DNA of 64,000 nucleotides from Eonycteris spelaea. Taxonomy: Eukaryota > Chordata > Mammalia > Chiroptera > Pteropodidae. Each line of letters opens with the position of its first letter. Position 1 is the stretch's first letter. A program made the position numbers and the translations under genes. Under the pieces are notes generated by a model. That model was not told the DNA's origin. It searched no databases and saw only the letters and a program-made list of their open reading frames with translations. Shown in pieces: positions 35,495-47,594 of the stretch. The stretch covers positions 7,874,001-7,938,000 of the forward strand of contig PUFA01000081.1 in assembly GCA_003508835.1 (NCBI GenBank), read 5' to 3'.

Positions 35495-35870
35495 TCCACC
35501 ATTCCCTGAGCATCTCTCTATGACAGGCTCTGTGCCTGACCCTGGGGCTACGATGGCTAATAAGACGAGGTCTCTGCCATCAAGGATCTCTCAACCAGAT
35601 CACCAGGAAGGCAGACTGTACACAAATAGATTCAGAGCAGGATTATAAATGCCTCTGAGGCTATCTTTTTAGAGTTGAGTAGAAATAGAGAACGGACTTG
35701 TTGAAGAAAGTAGAGTGGGCTTTGAAACATGATTGGGAGTTTTCTTAAACCAAGAAGAGGCCTGGGCGTTCCAGGTGGAGGGAACAGCTTGAGGAAATGC
35801 CCAGGGGTGTGGAAAGTCATGGTGTGACTTGGAAATTGCCAGGAGGCCAAGAGTAGCCAGACTGTGCCCT
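35495..35870 (-). repeat. L2 LINE fragment (antisense)
   Basis: 'tgcctgaccctggggctacg', 'gatggctaataagacgaggt' and 'gttccaggtggagggaacag' fit inverted L2. Confidence 0.75.
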
Positions 35871-35884
35871 AACCCTTTTCCTTT

Positions 35885-36130
35885 CTCTTCTCCCCACAGT
35901 CTACAAATTCCCTTGACTGCTGGAGCAATTCTGCTCTGTCCTTGATTTGCATTCCTCGAGCAGTAATTAATCCAACATTATCACTGGAGATCTCACCCCG
36001 ATCCCCCCCAAAAGTATACAAGTATTCATTCAAATAAAACATCTCTCTTCCTAGGAAGGAAATGGTATTCTTCGAGTGTATGATTTTCTGCACATTGTTA
36101 CCCAAGAGATGGGAAAGTGTTGTTTTCATT
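35885..36130. promoter_or_regulatory. Candidate conserved non-coding element with octamer and homeobox sites
   Basis: This is a repeat-free block directly after an L2. It holds an exact octamer ATTTGCAT (35,945-35,952) and TAATTAATCC (35,964-35,973), 11 bases apart, in a composition unlike the flanking repeats. It is a motif-based candidate only. Confidence 0.35.
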
Positions 36131-36654
36131 CAGCTGGAGGACAGAAGTAGGGGAAGAGGCCACCATTGTAGTTGGGAAGGCTGAATGATTTGGCATGTTA
36201 TGAGAGTGGATTAGGAAGCAGGGTAAAGTGATGCATGGAAAGGAGAGAGAAGCTGGACTCAGGTTTAGGAGGCCAGGAACCTTGGCTGAACTGCCGACAT
36301 GATGCTGAGAGAAGCTCAGTCAGCCTGGGTTTTGACTGGCCACCTCAGACTTGCTTGAGGTGAGCACAACGTTGGCATTCAAAGCTGTCAAAAATGATTA
36401 CTTCACCAACAACACAGTACACTGGAAAACTGGCTCTGACTCCACAGCTCATTAATACCCAGACTCATCAGCCCACAGATACTAATTCAAGCCACTCTGA
36501 ATAAAGGGCCGTATCCTGAGATCTCCAGTATTAACCTTTCCTTCACTTCCCTTGGCAGAGCACACTCAGGGCCTGGAGATGAGCATGGGGGCTCAGTGTT
36601 AAGACAGACTAATGCTCAGCAACTCTCAAGTGTCATAGTCCAGTGGCACTTGAG

Positions 36655-36770
36655 ATGATCAAGCCAATGCTTGTCATTTTGCAGGTGGAGAAACTAAGGA
36701 TTGGGGAGGTACAGGGGCTCTCCCAAGGTCACTTAGCAAGAAAAACTTTGGACTTGACTAAGGCCTGAAC
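36655..36770 (-). repeat. MIR fragment
   Basis: 'cattttgcaggtggagaaac' and 'ctctcccaaggtcacttagc' are in inverted order. Confidence 0.7.
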
Positions 36771-37139
36771 CTTTTCTATGCAGCTCCTCTGTCTTCCAGC
36801 CCCTAATCCACACCTACATGCAGTCACCAAACCAGGCAGTTGGAAAGAATAGAGCATGGCCACAGCCTTCAGTCTGACTATAGGTAAACAGAGGAGCCAT
36901 TTCTGAGAGGGCAGCAATCTTGCCTTATCCAACTTCACATGCTTAAGGGCCAAAATATATGTGTATGTGTATGGTACAAAAAATGCACTTAATAAAATGT
37001 AGAACAAATTCATACCAGAGTATGAACAGGTGTTTTAATTAGATACGAACTTCTCTGTGAATATAGAAGAGGAAGAGATCAAGGAAGGCTTCCTGGATAA
37101 AGGAGTGTCAGTAGTGGGTCTTCAGTAAAGAAGCCCTGG

Positions 37140-37315
37140 GCATCTTCACATTTCATCTTCACAACAACCCAGTGATAATTTGAGCAATGGTTATATTTAT
37201 TTTACAGATGAGGAAACTGAGAGTTGGTCAGGCGAAATTCTTTACCCGAGTTTCCACAGCCAAGAAGCAAAGGAGTTAGGATTTGAATCCAGGTCTCCAT
37301 CCCAAGACCATGCCC
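37140..37315 (-). repeat. MIR SINE
   Basis: 'ttcacaacaacccagtgata', 'ttttacagatgaggaaactg' and 'aggatttgaatccaggtctc' are in inverted order. Confidence 0.85.
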
Positions 37316-37844
37316 CTCCTGCCATGGACTCCAGTTAGATGTGTTGATGAGGGGAGGGTCATCCTGCATTATCCACACCTACACCCAGCTTGGAGTTCTT
37401 ATGGCTGCTGTGGGGATTCCACGAGTGGACACTCTTGAAGAAACTGGCTCAGTGTTGGGCACACAGCAGTCATTTACAATGGGAAGGTTGCTGTTGGTCT
37501 GTTTATTGTTACTTGGACTCTACAAGCAAAACTTCTTGATTCAAAGTAATTCCTGTCCCCAGAGAAGGACGGGGCAGAGATGGTCACATAGCCATATGAG
37601 GCTCAAAGCCAAGTTTCCCAACTCTCAACTCCCCAGGAAATACTCTATACTCAGAAACCTGTCCACTCAGCCTCAGTTGAGCTCTGCATCCTTTGACAAC
37701 ATAAAAGCCCCTTTTAATGAGATAACTCAAATACGACTCCATAAACCCATACATCTATTCCCTTCTCACCTGCCCCTGCCCCTCCCTGTGCCTAATCAGA
37801 AGTTAGAGGCACTGTATATCAGACTCACCTGGAATGTGCTGGGA

Positions 37845-37965
37845 AAGTGTGTGAGTCCAGAGGAGTGTGTGTGTGTATACCTGGGAGAGCGTGTATGTGT
37901 TCATGTCAAGTGTGAGTGTGTATGTGTGTTCATAAGCCAAGTGGGAGTGAGAGTGTGTGTATAAG
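37845..37965 (+). repeat. GT-rich imperfect tract
   Basis: Irregular GTGTGT/GTGAGT words span about 120 bp. A similar but smaller patch is at 38,755-38,828. Confidence 0.8.
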
Positions 37966-38194
37966 GAAAAACACTCCTTCTTGTGTGTTTCTCCTTTGCT
38001 CACATTGCTACCACACTCACACTTATGACACCAGACACGTGGAAAATATCAGGCAACTCTATGACACCAGTTGGGTGTCTAACAATTCAACTCATTTCTG
38101 GTACTGTCTACCTGGAGCAGGCATCAGATCCCATAGGTTAAGGTCTCAGGTTGTCACCTGTACTCTGACCAGCTAGCTATAAATCAGGGTTCCC

Positions 38195-38745
38195 GCACTC
38201 CCCCTCCTTGGGTTTAATAATTTGTTAGAATGGGACAGAACTCAGGGAAATATGTACTTAGTTTACCAGTTTATTACATGATAAAGAATGTAATAAAAAG
38301 ATACAGATGAACAGCCGATGAAGAGGTGCATACATCAAGGCCCAGAAGGGTCCCCAGCACAGGAGCTTCCATCCTCATGGGGTCGGGGTATGCCACCTTC
38401 TGAACTGCAGACATGCTCACCAACCCAGAAGCTCTCTGAACCCCTATACTTTTGGTTATTATATAGGCTTCGTCATGTAGACATGATTGATCATTAACTC
38501 AATCTCCAATCCTTCTTCTCCCTCCCAGAGGATGGGAGGTGAGGCTGAAAATTTCAAGCTTCTAATCAAGGCTTGGTCTTTCTGGTGACCAACCCCCATC
38601 CTGGAGCTATCTAGGAGCCCACCTAGTCACCTCATTGGAACAAAAGATAGCTTTATCAACCAAGAAATTCTGAGGGACTTAAGAACTCAGTGACAGGAAC
38701 CAGGGACAGAGACAAACACACATACACATATATTTTTTATTATTT
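38195..38745 (-). mobile_element. LTR relic, ERVL-like, antisense (family tentative)
   Basis: Words 'agaatgggacagaactcagg', 'ttaccagtttattacatgat', 'agatgaacagccgatgaaga', 'accaacccagaagctctctg' and 'ttctggtgaccaacccccat' form a continuous old LTR body. I know it as a common mammalian repeat but cannot name it. It is non-coding, with no internal viral genes nearby, so it is probably a solo LTR. Confidence 0.55.
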
Positions 38746-38829
38746 CACGGTAAGAGTGTGAGACCAGTGGGAGTATGTGTATGTACATGTGTGAAGTGTG
38801 TGAACCCATTGTGTGTGTATGTAGGTGTT

Positions 38830-39230
38830 GTTTCAATCAGCTAAAGCTGCACTATGCTGCAGTAACAAATGGCCCCAGGTCTCAGTAATTCAGAGCAGAA
38901 GATTTATTTCTGTGTCTGCCAGTTAGTTGACAGGCCATCTACGGGGTCCACTCCCTGTCAGCTGCGCCCCAGGACCCAGAGTAAATGGGCAGCCCCTATC
39001 TGGAATACTGCTGGTTGCCCTGAAAGAGGAACTTTGAGTTGGTTCTTAAAGCTTCCACCCGGAAGTTGACACACAGCGAATCCACTCCTAGTTCAGGGGC
39101 CTGAGCTGGTCACATGAGCAGGCCTTTCTTCAACAGGACAGGAAGTGGACCCATCCAGCCCCACCCCGAAGGCCAGGAAATACCTGTGAACAAGGAGACA
39201 GCTACTCCAACTGTGATTCAGGTGTGTGAG
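38830..39230. mobile_element. Second LTR-like relic
   Basis: 'actatgctgcagtaacaaat', 'cagagcagaagatttatttc' and 'aggacaggaagtggacccat' resemble the same broad class as 29,619-30,169 but more diverged. Boundaries are approximate. Confidence 0.4.
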
Positions 39231-40024
39231 AAGCCTATTCAATGGGTTTGTGCGTCTCGGTGGGTCTTGTGTGAGGAAGCAAAGTGCACAAATCTACCTT
39301 GGGCTACCTTGTGCTCTGGACGTGGACAGGTGTAGTTCGGTATTTCTGGATGTTAAAAAGTATGTAAGAAGTGTGTGCAAGAGCCTGTTGATGAAAGGAC
39401 AAATGCAAGTGTGCATGTGATGGAAAGAACATGGGTCAGAGGAATGTTAGCAAGTGGGTGTGCATGTGTGTGCATGTGTGTGTGCACACTCTAGCACACT
39501 ATCTGAGTCCATCTGTACCTGTGCAAAATGCCTCCCACACTCACACCCAAACATACACTCCTTTCCAGAGGGAAGCGGCTCCGCAGATGGGAGATAAGAT
39601 GCTCAATTTCCCAGCTGATGATTTAGCAGTTTTATTCACCCCTCATTTCGGGCCATCTGTCACCTTCTACACAGTGGCTCTCTTCACCTGGCTTGTGCAC
39701 AGTGGCTGCAAAGGCATGGTGGCAGGACTAGAAGGCAGGAATTCTGTCCTCAGCTATCAACTCGGAGTCAGGAGTCCCCCTCCCAGTGCCTCTCGGAACT
39801 TCCCTGGAGGATGGGAGCCCAGTGGGGAGCAGACCCAACCCTGAACTGTTCCCAAGGACAAAAGGGATTTGGGAGGCTCCAAAATATTTTGGACTGCCCT
39901 AAACCTCCAGCAACCTGTCCTCATTCCCATCTTGCCCCCTCCTCTCCTATAAGGACCTTCAGAAGCCAGAACAAGTCAGCCCCTAATAACTGCTGAGTCA
40001 CCATTCCTATAGGTCTTGATCCTA

Positions 40025-40200
40025 AACCAGGCTCTGTGCACAGTGCTTAACATATGCTGTCTCATTTAATCCTCATAATATCTGAGAGGCTTGTGTTACT
40101 GTTCTCTCCATTTGACAGATAAGGAAACTGAGGCACAAAGAATTGTCCAAGCTCACACAGCCCACTTATAGAAAAACCAGATCTTATGCTAAGGTCTCCC
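40025..40200 (-). repeat. MIR SINE
   Basis: 'atatgctgtctcatttaatc', 'ttgacagataaggaaactga' and 'gctcacacagcccacttata' are in inverted order. Confidence 0.85.
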
Positions 40201-40489
40201 TGTTCAGCCTTTCAAAATAAGTGCAAGGCTATTCCAGGCCACCTCTCACAGGAAGCCATCTGCACTAACAGCTTAGAGAGCTCAGGACTAGGGCTGTATT
40301 GGGACAGCAGCCTGGATGTGGATGCTGAGGTGGAGCAGAGTACAGATCACCCCATCTTCTTCTCTGAAAATTGCCTCACCCTTTACCAGGGAAAGAGCTT
40401 CTCCTTGGACAGACCCTTCCTCTTAGCCCTGTCTTCTGAATCTAACACATCCTTGAGATGAGCCTGCCAAGCCCATGGTTGACTTTGCC

Positions 40490-40920
40490 ATGCCCCTGCT
40501 CAATCTCCTGGTACCCCACCACCCTTGGGATGAAGTTCAGCCTCCCTAACACACAGTAGCAGGCCCTTGCCACCCACCTAGACTCGTTGTCCCACACTCC
40601 CCCTCCTCTCCTGCTTTGGGTTCCTCACTCACGTTCCTTCACCTCTGACCGTTGCATACACTGCTCCTATACCAGCAACCCTTCTCTTCTCCTTCACACT
40701 TTCCAGGCTGACTCCTGACCACCCTGACCTCCTCAGGGAAGTCTTCTCTACCTTTCAAGTCCTTGTCAGGAATCCCATCTCTGTGCTGCCATAGCCCCTT
40801 CCCCTTCTCTGCATGGTGCCACTTATTGCACATGAGATTTGTGTCTCCCTCACTGACCTCTAAGTTCCCCAGGGACAAGTGCTGTATTCTGTTAGCTGCT
40901 GCATCCCCAGTCACTCATTT
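40490..40920 (+). repeat. L2 LINE 3' region
   Basis: 'ggatgaagttcagcctccct', 'tgctttgggttcctcactca', 'tgaccaccctgacctcctca' and 'aagttccccagggacaagtg' follow L2 in sense order. Confidence 0.75.
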
Positions 40921-41039
40921 ACACATATTATGGATTTCCCTCCATCTTAGACCAGGGACTATTCTAGAGGATAGGGATCTAAGAAAACAAAAAAGGAGGA
41001 TGAGTTGGAGGGTGACTAGGGTTGGGCTGCAGCTTTAAG

Positions 41040-41145
41040 AAAGTTGCTCAGGGAAAGCTTCCCAGAGGTGGTGACAAGCATGCTGAGGATGAGAAGAAAC
41101 CAGCCATGCAAAGTTGGGAGAACAGAGGATTCCTGGCTGAGGAAA
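41040..41145 (-). repeat. L2 fragment (antisense)
   Basis: 'gctcagggaaagcttcccag' and 'aggtggtgacaagcatgctg' are inverted L2 words. Confidence 0.5.
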
Positions 41146-41274
41146 CACAAGCTCACAGGTCCTCAGGTGGGTATAGGTTTGGTATGTTTTGGTTGTGTCT
41201 GTGTGGGTGGAGCCTAGGGAGCTGGGGGAGGGGAGGGTTCAGAGAGGTAGCAAAGGGTTTCCTGAACATTTTTT

Positions 41275-41400
41275 CATTATGTCTTTGAATGCTCCAGACC
41301 ACCTTCTCCAGAGAGCCTTCTCTGACTGCATATTCCTTGTGCCTCTGAGCGCTCCCAGCCCTGATGACCCAAATCACCTCTTAGCCCCCTTAAAATGAAG
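41275..41400 (+). repeat. L2 fragment
   Basis: 'ccagagagccttctctgact' and 'gacccaaatcacctcttagc' match L2 near its 3' end. Confidence 0.55.
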
Positions 41401-41879
41401 GAGTTTCCAAACTCCTGCCTTGTCTTTCTCAGAGTATATAAAAAGCATTTACAACTGGGCCTTCTGGTCTCCGGTCCCATGGCCAGGAGAGCATATGTGG
41501 ACACTCTCCTGCTCCAACTCCAGCTCCAGTTAGCAGGTCCCTAGGTGAGGCAGGCTGGACTGGCTGGCATGTGAGGCTCCACTATTTATGGAATTCAATT
41601 TCTCCAACTCCCTGTGACTCCCAGGAGCTTCACGGAGAGGCTGCAGAAAGAATTTTGTCTGGGCCTAGGAGAGGGATTCAATGGTCGAATAAATCACACA
41701 CACCCCCAAGGAGGACTCATGGACATTTCAGAGCAGTGGCTGAGGGACCAGGAGAGACAGAACAAAAGACTCTAAGTTGGGAGTCAAGCGAGCTAGATTT
41801 GAGTCCTGACTCTGCCCCACTTTTAGGCAGGCCTTTCTTTGGGCCCCAGTTTTCACCTTTATAAGAGAGAAATTGATTT

Positions 41880-42115
41880 AGGTCAGAGATTGATGAACTT
41901 TTTTTTTTAATAAAAGTCCATATAGTAAATGTTTTAGGCTTTGTGAGCCATAGAGTCTTTGTCACAACTACTCAACTCTGCCTTATCATGCAAAAACAGC
42001 CCTAGACAATATGGAAGCAAGTGGGCGTGGCTGTGTTCCAATTAAGCTTTATTTATTAAAAAAAAAAATGGTAAGGTGAACTTGGCCATGGGCTATAGAT
42101 TTTTTACCCCTGGTC
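41880..42115. mobile_element. hAT-type non-autonomous element (MITE)
   Basis: 'tagtaaatgttttaggcttt', 'cacaactactcaactctgcc', 'gaagcaagtgggcgtggctg' and 'ccaattaagctttatttatt' match a well-known mammalian MITE whose copies begin and end with inverted 'ggtcggcaaac' type termini, here decayed. Confidence 0.75.
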
Positions 42116-42127
42116 TAGGTTACCTTT

Positions 42128-42560
42128 CTGATGTATCAGTCAGAGCACTTTAGGTTGCAAACAACAGGATCCAATGCAAATTGGCTCAAGCTAAACAGAG
42201 AAGAGTTTATTGGGTCACATAAGAGAAAAGTCCCAGAGAGACTTCAGGTATGGCTGGATCCAGGGATTTAGAGGATATCATTGGGATTCATTGGGATTCA
42301 TTGTGACTGAGTTTCACTCTACCATCCCTTGACTACACTTGCTTCTATTTTAGCTTTGATTTTAAATAGACACTCAGCAGCAAAAGCCTCAGGATTCATT
42401 CTGATTAGACCAGCTTTAATCTTATGCACATCTTTAAACCAAACACAATTTCCCTGGCTTGGATCATGTGCCTTTCTCTAGAGCTAGAGGTTGAGTCCAG
42501 CCCCACCTAAACCACATGATCTGAGAGAGGTGGAAGGGAGGTTCCCAAGGGAATTTGGGA
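42128..42560. repeat. Old interspersed repeat, copy 1 (unnamed)
   Basis: 'ttaggttgcaaacaacagga', 'agagtttattgggtcacata' and 'cttcaggtatggctggatcc' recur in part at 53,045-53,480. A triplicated 11-mer 'tcattgggat' lies at 42,278-42,300. Confidence 0.6.
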
Positions 42561-42749
42561 TAATGGACAGGGCTGCACTTGCCTAGAGTAAGCTTTTATA
42601 TGAATTAGAATAGTGGGTGGACATTGTGAGATGTCCATGTGGCCCTCTCAGTAGACAATCAGGGGTTCTTTGCATGGGGCATATACTCCGGGTTTCTAAT
42701 TATGGTGTCAATGTTCCTCTCTGGATAATTGCAGCCACCTTCTAAGTGC

Positions 42750-43000
42750 CTCTGAATCCCCATCGAACCCACAACACCATTACTAGATTTATCTTCCCAT
42801 AGCTTCCAAGTTACTCCCTTGCTCAAGAATCTTCCTTGGCTCCCAGTTGCCATCAGGAGAAGATCTTCAAGTCCCAGTCTGATGCTCAAGGCCCCCCAAG
42901 GTATCAACTTAGTTCTCCTTTTCAGCCCCATCTTTTCTACTCCTTTATGCTGGACTAAGAGTCCAAGACTTGAGTTGGCATCATTGTTCACCTGTTCAGC
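42750..43000 (+). repeat. L2 fragment
   Basis: 'ttgctcaagaatcttccttg', 'gctcccagttgccatcagga' and 'gatgctcaaggccccccaag' match L2 upstream of its 3' end. Confidence 0.65.
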
Positions 43001-43569
43001 TGTAAGTCCTTGAATGAATTCTTATCCTTCTGGGTTCTTAGCCTCCTCATCTGCAAATTAGAGATAATAAAGAATATGTCTTGAGAAACATGGGTCATTT
43101 TTTAACTGTAAAATATTATACAGATACAATTATTACATCTTGAGTTGTCCCAGGCCTCCCCAGCTTGTGAGTTCATCTGGGGCACTGGTAACAGCCATAA
43201 TTCACATTCATTGACCCTACCTCCCCCTCATATAGGCCATAAACCAACATCTCCCCAGTGCTCACCAACCAGTTTGTCAGCGGCGGTCACTTGTGGCATC
43301 TACTGTGCTCTTTTTCTCCAGCAGTCACATTGGCTGTTGTCTGTTTCTGGCTGTCCCTGGGCTCAGGGTGCTATCCCCAAGTGTTTCTCAAACTGCTGGA
43401 CAGGTGCTGCCGGCCAGGCACAAATGGGGTCAAGAAAGTACCCTCTCTCTCTTTACCACACCTGCCCTCTAGACTTGGGCGGAGCTGCATGGGCTCAGAG
43501 CCTCATGGGGACCCCCATGGAAGAGACCTCTCCACCTTCCACAGTAGCCCCTTCCATTTGGTCTGTAGG

Positions 43570-44000
43570 CCGGTGCAAAAAATACTCAAAGGGTCTGTGA
43601 ACTCGCACGGGGGGAAAAATCACATTTTTATTTTCATTCATTCTTTTCCATTATGAATAAAGATAACAAACCACAGTTGTGTTGGTCATACATATGCCTA
43701 TGTGCAGCCAACACAGATCATGAGTTTTCATATCACTTTACAGTTGCAGAAATCATTTAAATGTGTTTACATTCATCATGACTTTGTATTACAATAGTGA
43801 CTAGATCCCATGTTAGATCTTATTGCTTAATGCATTAATAGAGAAATAGACATTTATTAATATTTGTCACAATTTTGTTTTGCTCAATATGCTGATAATT
43901 GTATTAGTTGTGTATTTTAGTCTATGCTTTTAAAAACATTGTTCTGAGAAGGGCTCATGCATTATACCATCACACAGAAAGGGTCCCTGGCACAAGCATT
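43570..44000. mobile_element. hAT/Charlie-like non-autonomous element
   Basis: Inverted-repeat-like ends ('gggtctgtgaactcgcac' and 'aaagggtccctggcacaag') flank an AT-rich body containing 'aaaaatcacatttttatttt', 'aacaaaccacagttgtgttg' and 'ataattgtattagttgtgta'. The family name is uncertain. Confidence 0.55.
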
Positions 44001-44869
44001 CTTGTTAGAAGTCAGGATTCTTAGCATCTCCGTCTCTCCTACTCCTTCTCCTCTCTTTTCTTGCCTTATCCTTTTCAAACACATTCAAATAAGGGGTGCA
44101 CAGCTCCTCAGACAGGCCTAAATCTGTCAGAATTACAGCTGTGGGTAAGAGCCAAGCTCATGCTGGCCCTCCCCTGTCTCCTGTGCCAACCCCTCACCCT
44201 AGTCCTGGTGTTTTTTAAATTGAAAAGCAGCTAGCATAGAGTCTGCTATAAAAAGCCTCTACCACCTTCCTCTCAACCTGCACCCTTTCTCTCTCTGTTC
44301 ATAAGGGCTCACACGTCACCTTCATGGATGAGAGAGCATGTTATGCAAACAGGGCTGTATCCCCGCCCTTACCCCAAAGCCCTGATCTCCTCACAGCTGA
44401 AGAAAGGAACTTTTGCATCATAGCCCCCTGGGAACTGGATTTGGATCACCTGCCCTAAAACTGTGCTGACCAGTTGGCTCATCGCAAAAGAATAAGAGGC
44501 ATTTATTCTTTTCTTTAAGAGGAGAAACTAGGATGTTTGTTCCAAAGCCTGGCCTTTTCCCATTGAATTTGAGGCCGAAGGAATCTGCCACGAGGAAGGT
44601 GGGCTCCAAATCTGTCCAGATAAGGAGACAGCCTATGTCTAGGCTAACCGGGCTGCAAACACAACTGCCTTTCTGAGGGACAGTTGTGCAAAATCCTGGG
44701 AGACAAACACATGGCCCTTCTGAGTCTCCATGAACAGTTAGGATTGCATCAAAAGAGAGATAGCTTTAAAGGCTCTTGCTTTATAGATGGCACAATAAAA
44801 ACTGGCAGAGACTGGGGAGAAAGAGAGAGAAAAAGTGTATGCAAGAGTGTGGACCGCACATTTGTATTG

Positions 44870-45050
44870 GTGAAGAATTGGAAATACCTGAATAAGCAAA
44901 ATGGGAGTGGAGGGGGGGAGTTGCAGATAGCACCGCAAAGCCTCGCTTTGGAATATTTTATAGCAGTTCAAAAGAGCGAAGTAGAACTATTATACGCCAA
45001 AGTGCAAATATTGCCAAGACATTGCTGAATGAAAAAAAGCAGCGGCATCA
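44870..45050 (+). mobile_element. L1 3' end fragment
   Basis: 'gtgaagaattggaaatacct', 'ggaatattttatagcagttc' and 'ttgctgaatgaaaaaaagca' follow old L1M 3' end order. Confidence 0.6.
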
Positions 45051-46665
45051 GGAAAAAGATACGGATGTCTCCTCTCACCACTCCTTTTCAACATCATACT
45101 GGAAGTACTAGCTAATGCAGTAAGAAAAGGAGATAAAAGGCGTACAGGTTGGGAAGAAAGAAATAAACCTATGTTTGTTCACAGATGGCATAACCATTTA
45201 CATATACGTGATTATACATATACAATATATACAAAAGTCAATTGCTTTTCTATATATCAACAATGAACAAGTGGAATTTGAAATTAAAAATACAATATCA
45301 TTTATTTTAGCACCCCTCAGAAAAGGAAATACTTAAGTAAAAAATTAACAAAATACGTACAAGATCTATATGAAGAAAACTACAAAGCTCTGATGAATAA
45401 AATCAAAGGAAAACTAAATGATTGATGAGACTTCTATGTTCATGGATAGGAAGACTCAATGTTGTCCAGAAGTCAATTCCTCCTTACTTGGTCTATCAAT
45501 TCAATGCAATCCTAATAAAATTTCCAACAATTTGTGTGTGTGTGTGTGTGTGAATATTGACAAATTCTGAGGTTTATATGGAGAGGTAAAAGATCCAGAA
45601 TAGCCAACATGATATTAAAAGAGAAGAGCAAAGTCAGAGGACTAACACTATCTACCTTTGAGACATATTACAAAGCGACAGTAATTAAGGCAGTGTGGTA
45701 TTGAAGGAGAATAGACAAATAGATTGATGGAACAGAATAGAGAGCTCAGAAATAGTCCCACACAAGTACCGTTAACTAATCTTTGACAAATAAGGAAAGG
45801 CAATGCAATGGAACCAAGATTGTCTTTTCAACAACTCGTGCTGAAACAACTGGATATCCATGTGCCAAAAAACAAACAAACAAACAAACAAACAAACTAG
45901 ACAAAGACCGTACACCCTTCACAAAAATTCACATAAAATGGATCATAGACTTAAATGTGAAACTCAAAATGATAAAACTCCTGGAAGATAATACAGCAGA
46001 AAATATATATTACTTTGGGTATGGTGATCACTTCTTAGATAAAATCCCAAGGCATGATCCAAGATGTCCTTTAGTAGGCGAATAGATAAATAAACTGTGG
46101 TACATTCAGACAACAGAATGTTATTCAACACTAGAAAGAAATGGACTATCAAGCCATGAAAAGACATAGAGAAATCGTAAATGAATATTACTACATGAAA
46201 GAAGCCAATTTGAAAAGGCTACATACTGTATAATACTGATTATATGACATTCTGGAAAAGGCAAACAGTGGAGACAGTAAAAAGATCAGTGGTTGTCAGG
46301 GACTCAGTGAGAAGGCGGGATCAATAGGTGAAGCACAGAGGATTTCTAGGACAGTAAAACTATTCTGTGTAATACTGTATTGATAGCTACATGTCATTTG
46401 TCTAAACCCACAGAATGTACATCCCCAAGAGTGAACTATAATGTAAATGACTTTGGGTGATAATAATGTCAATGTAGATTCATTAATTGTAATGAATGCA
46501 TCACTCTGCTGGGAATACTGATATATGGGGAGGTTATGCATGTGTGGGGACAGGAGATCAGTGAAAATCTCTGTACCTTCCTCTTAATTTTGCTGTGAAC
46601 CTACAACTTCTTTTTATGAAAAGTATTATTTTAAAAAGTACAATGCTTTTTAAGTAATATAAACT
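45051..46665 (+). mobile_element. L1 LINE: ORF2 3' portion and 3' UTR, degenerate
   Basis: About 1.6 kb of sense L1 begins at the ORF2 region 'catcatactggaagtactag' (the usual reverse-transcriptase context). It continues via 'attgcttttctatatatcaa', 'attcaatgcaatcctaataa', 'gccaacatgatattaaaaga' and 'agacaaatagattgatggaa' to the 3' UTR. Stops, deletions, a (TG)n at about 45,533-45,552 and a (CAAA)n at about 45,870-45,897 break it. A deletion joins 46,060 to a later segment, since 'ctttagtaggcgaatagata' belongs further 3'. It encodes nothing functional. Confidence 0.88.
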
Positions 46666-46854
46666 CATACAAACAAAAACACTGCAATATGTTTTCTAGG
46701 TATATATAGATGTATGCAGATGGAAATAAAAGTTTGGAAGGACATGCAATGAACTGTTCATATTATATCTGGAAAAGGAGGAGGATAAACAAGGATTAAG
46801 TAGAATGATCAATGTATAATTAATAACATCTTTATGAAGGAAAATGAAGCCGAA

Positions 46855-46960
46855 CAAAATAAAGAAGAAGAAGAAGGAGAGGAGGAAGGTGGAAGGGAAA
46901 GTAAGAGAGAGGGTCGGAGAGAAAGTTAAGAAGGGGAGAAGGGCAGAGGGAAGTAGACTT
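46855..46960 (+). repeat. Purine-rich tract
   Basis: AAG/GGA-biased sequence of about 100 bp carries no clean repeat unit. Confidence 0.6.
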
Positions 46961-47214
46961 TGCAGAAAACTCATGTGGCCTCTTCTTTCTCCACCTGCCA
47001 AGATATCTCCAGCCCACATCCGCCTGGGGTGGACGAGCTGCAATCCCAAGGCTCTGCAGTGTTCTCCCCATCAAAATGTCAGGTCCTCTCCTGGCTCCTG
47101 CCTGCCCCTAGACCTGGTCTCCCACAGAGCTCTTTACTCCCCTTATCATTGAGAATCAGCAAGGACCACGTCCCTGGCCCCAAGCCTGGCCCACTGATTG
47201 CAAATTGTTTCTGA

Positions 47215-47400
47215 AGAAGCGTTTTGCAATGGGTTTTTCCCTCACCAGAGACTATTCTAGGAATGTCAATAGCTTCCGTTTGGAATAAAAATGCTGAATC
47301 CATTTTTTTCGTAAATAATGATATTGTGATCAGCTGCCATTCCGATGGCAGATAATGAAAGTGGAGCACACATTTGCTGCTTCTGAATTTCTTAAGATAG
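47215..47400. promoter_or_regulatory. Candidate conserved non-coding block with inverted repeat
   Basis: This is a unique block with 'cgtaaataatgatattgtg' and a perfect 7-bp inverted repeat CTGCCAT-tccg-ATGGCAG at 47,334-47,351. Its arms contain YY1-like GCCAT words. Function is inferred only. Confidence 0.25.
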
Positions 47401-47424
47401 AGATATATGGATGCCACAAGCCCT

Positions 47425-47590
47425 GATGGAACATCTACTTCCTGCCAGGCTTTGAGTCCATGAACTACTTCAGCCTTTCAATACCTCTCCTACGTACTCA
47501 TGGCTGTGTCTATACAACAGAGGAAGCAACTGTGACCCACTGATGTCACCCAGCTACAAAGTCCCATAATGAACTGGGACATGACTCCAA
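47425..47590 (-). repeat. MIR SINE (diverged)
   Basis: 'ctacttcctgccaggctttg', 'acagaggaagcaactgtgac' and 'gtcacccagctacaaagt' are in inverted order. Confidence 0.6.
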
Positions 47591-47594
47591 GATC

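Noticed and set aside
37341..37964. 207-codon + strand open frame
   Set aside because: It ends in the GT-rich tract (C-V-C-V type translation) and begins at a MIR edge.
45783..46085. 100-codon open frame in the L1
   Set aside because: It is a fragment of decayed L1 ORF2 including a (CAAA)n insert and is not a gene.
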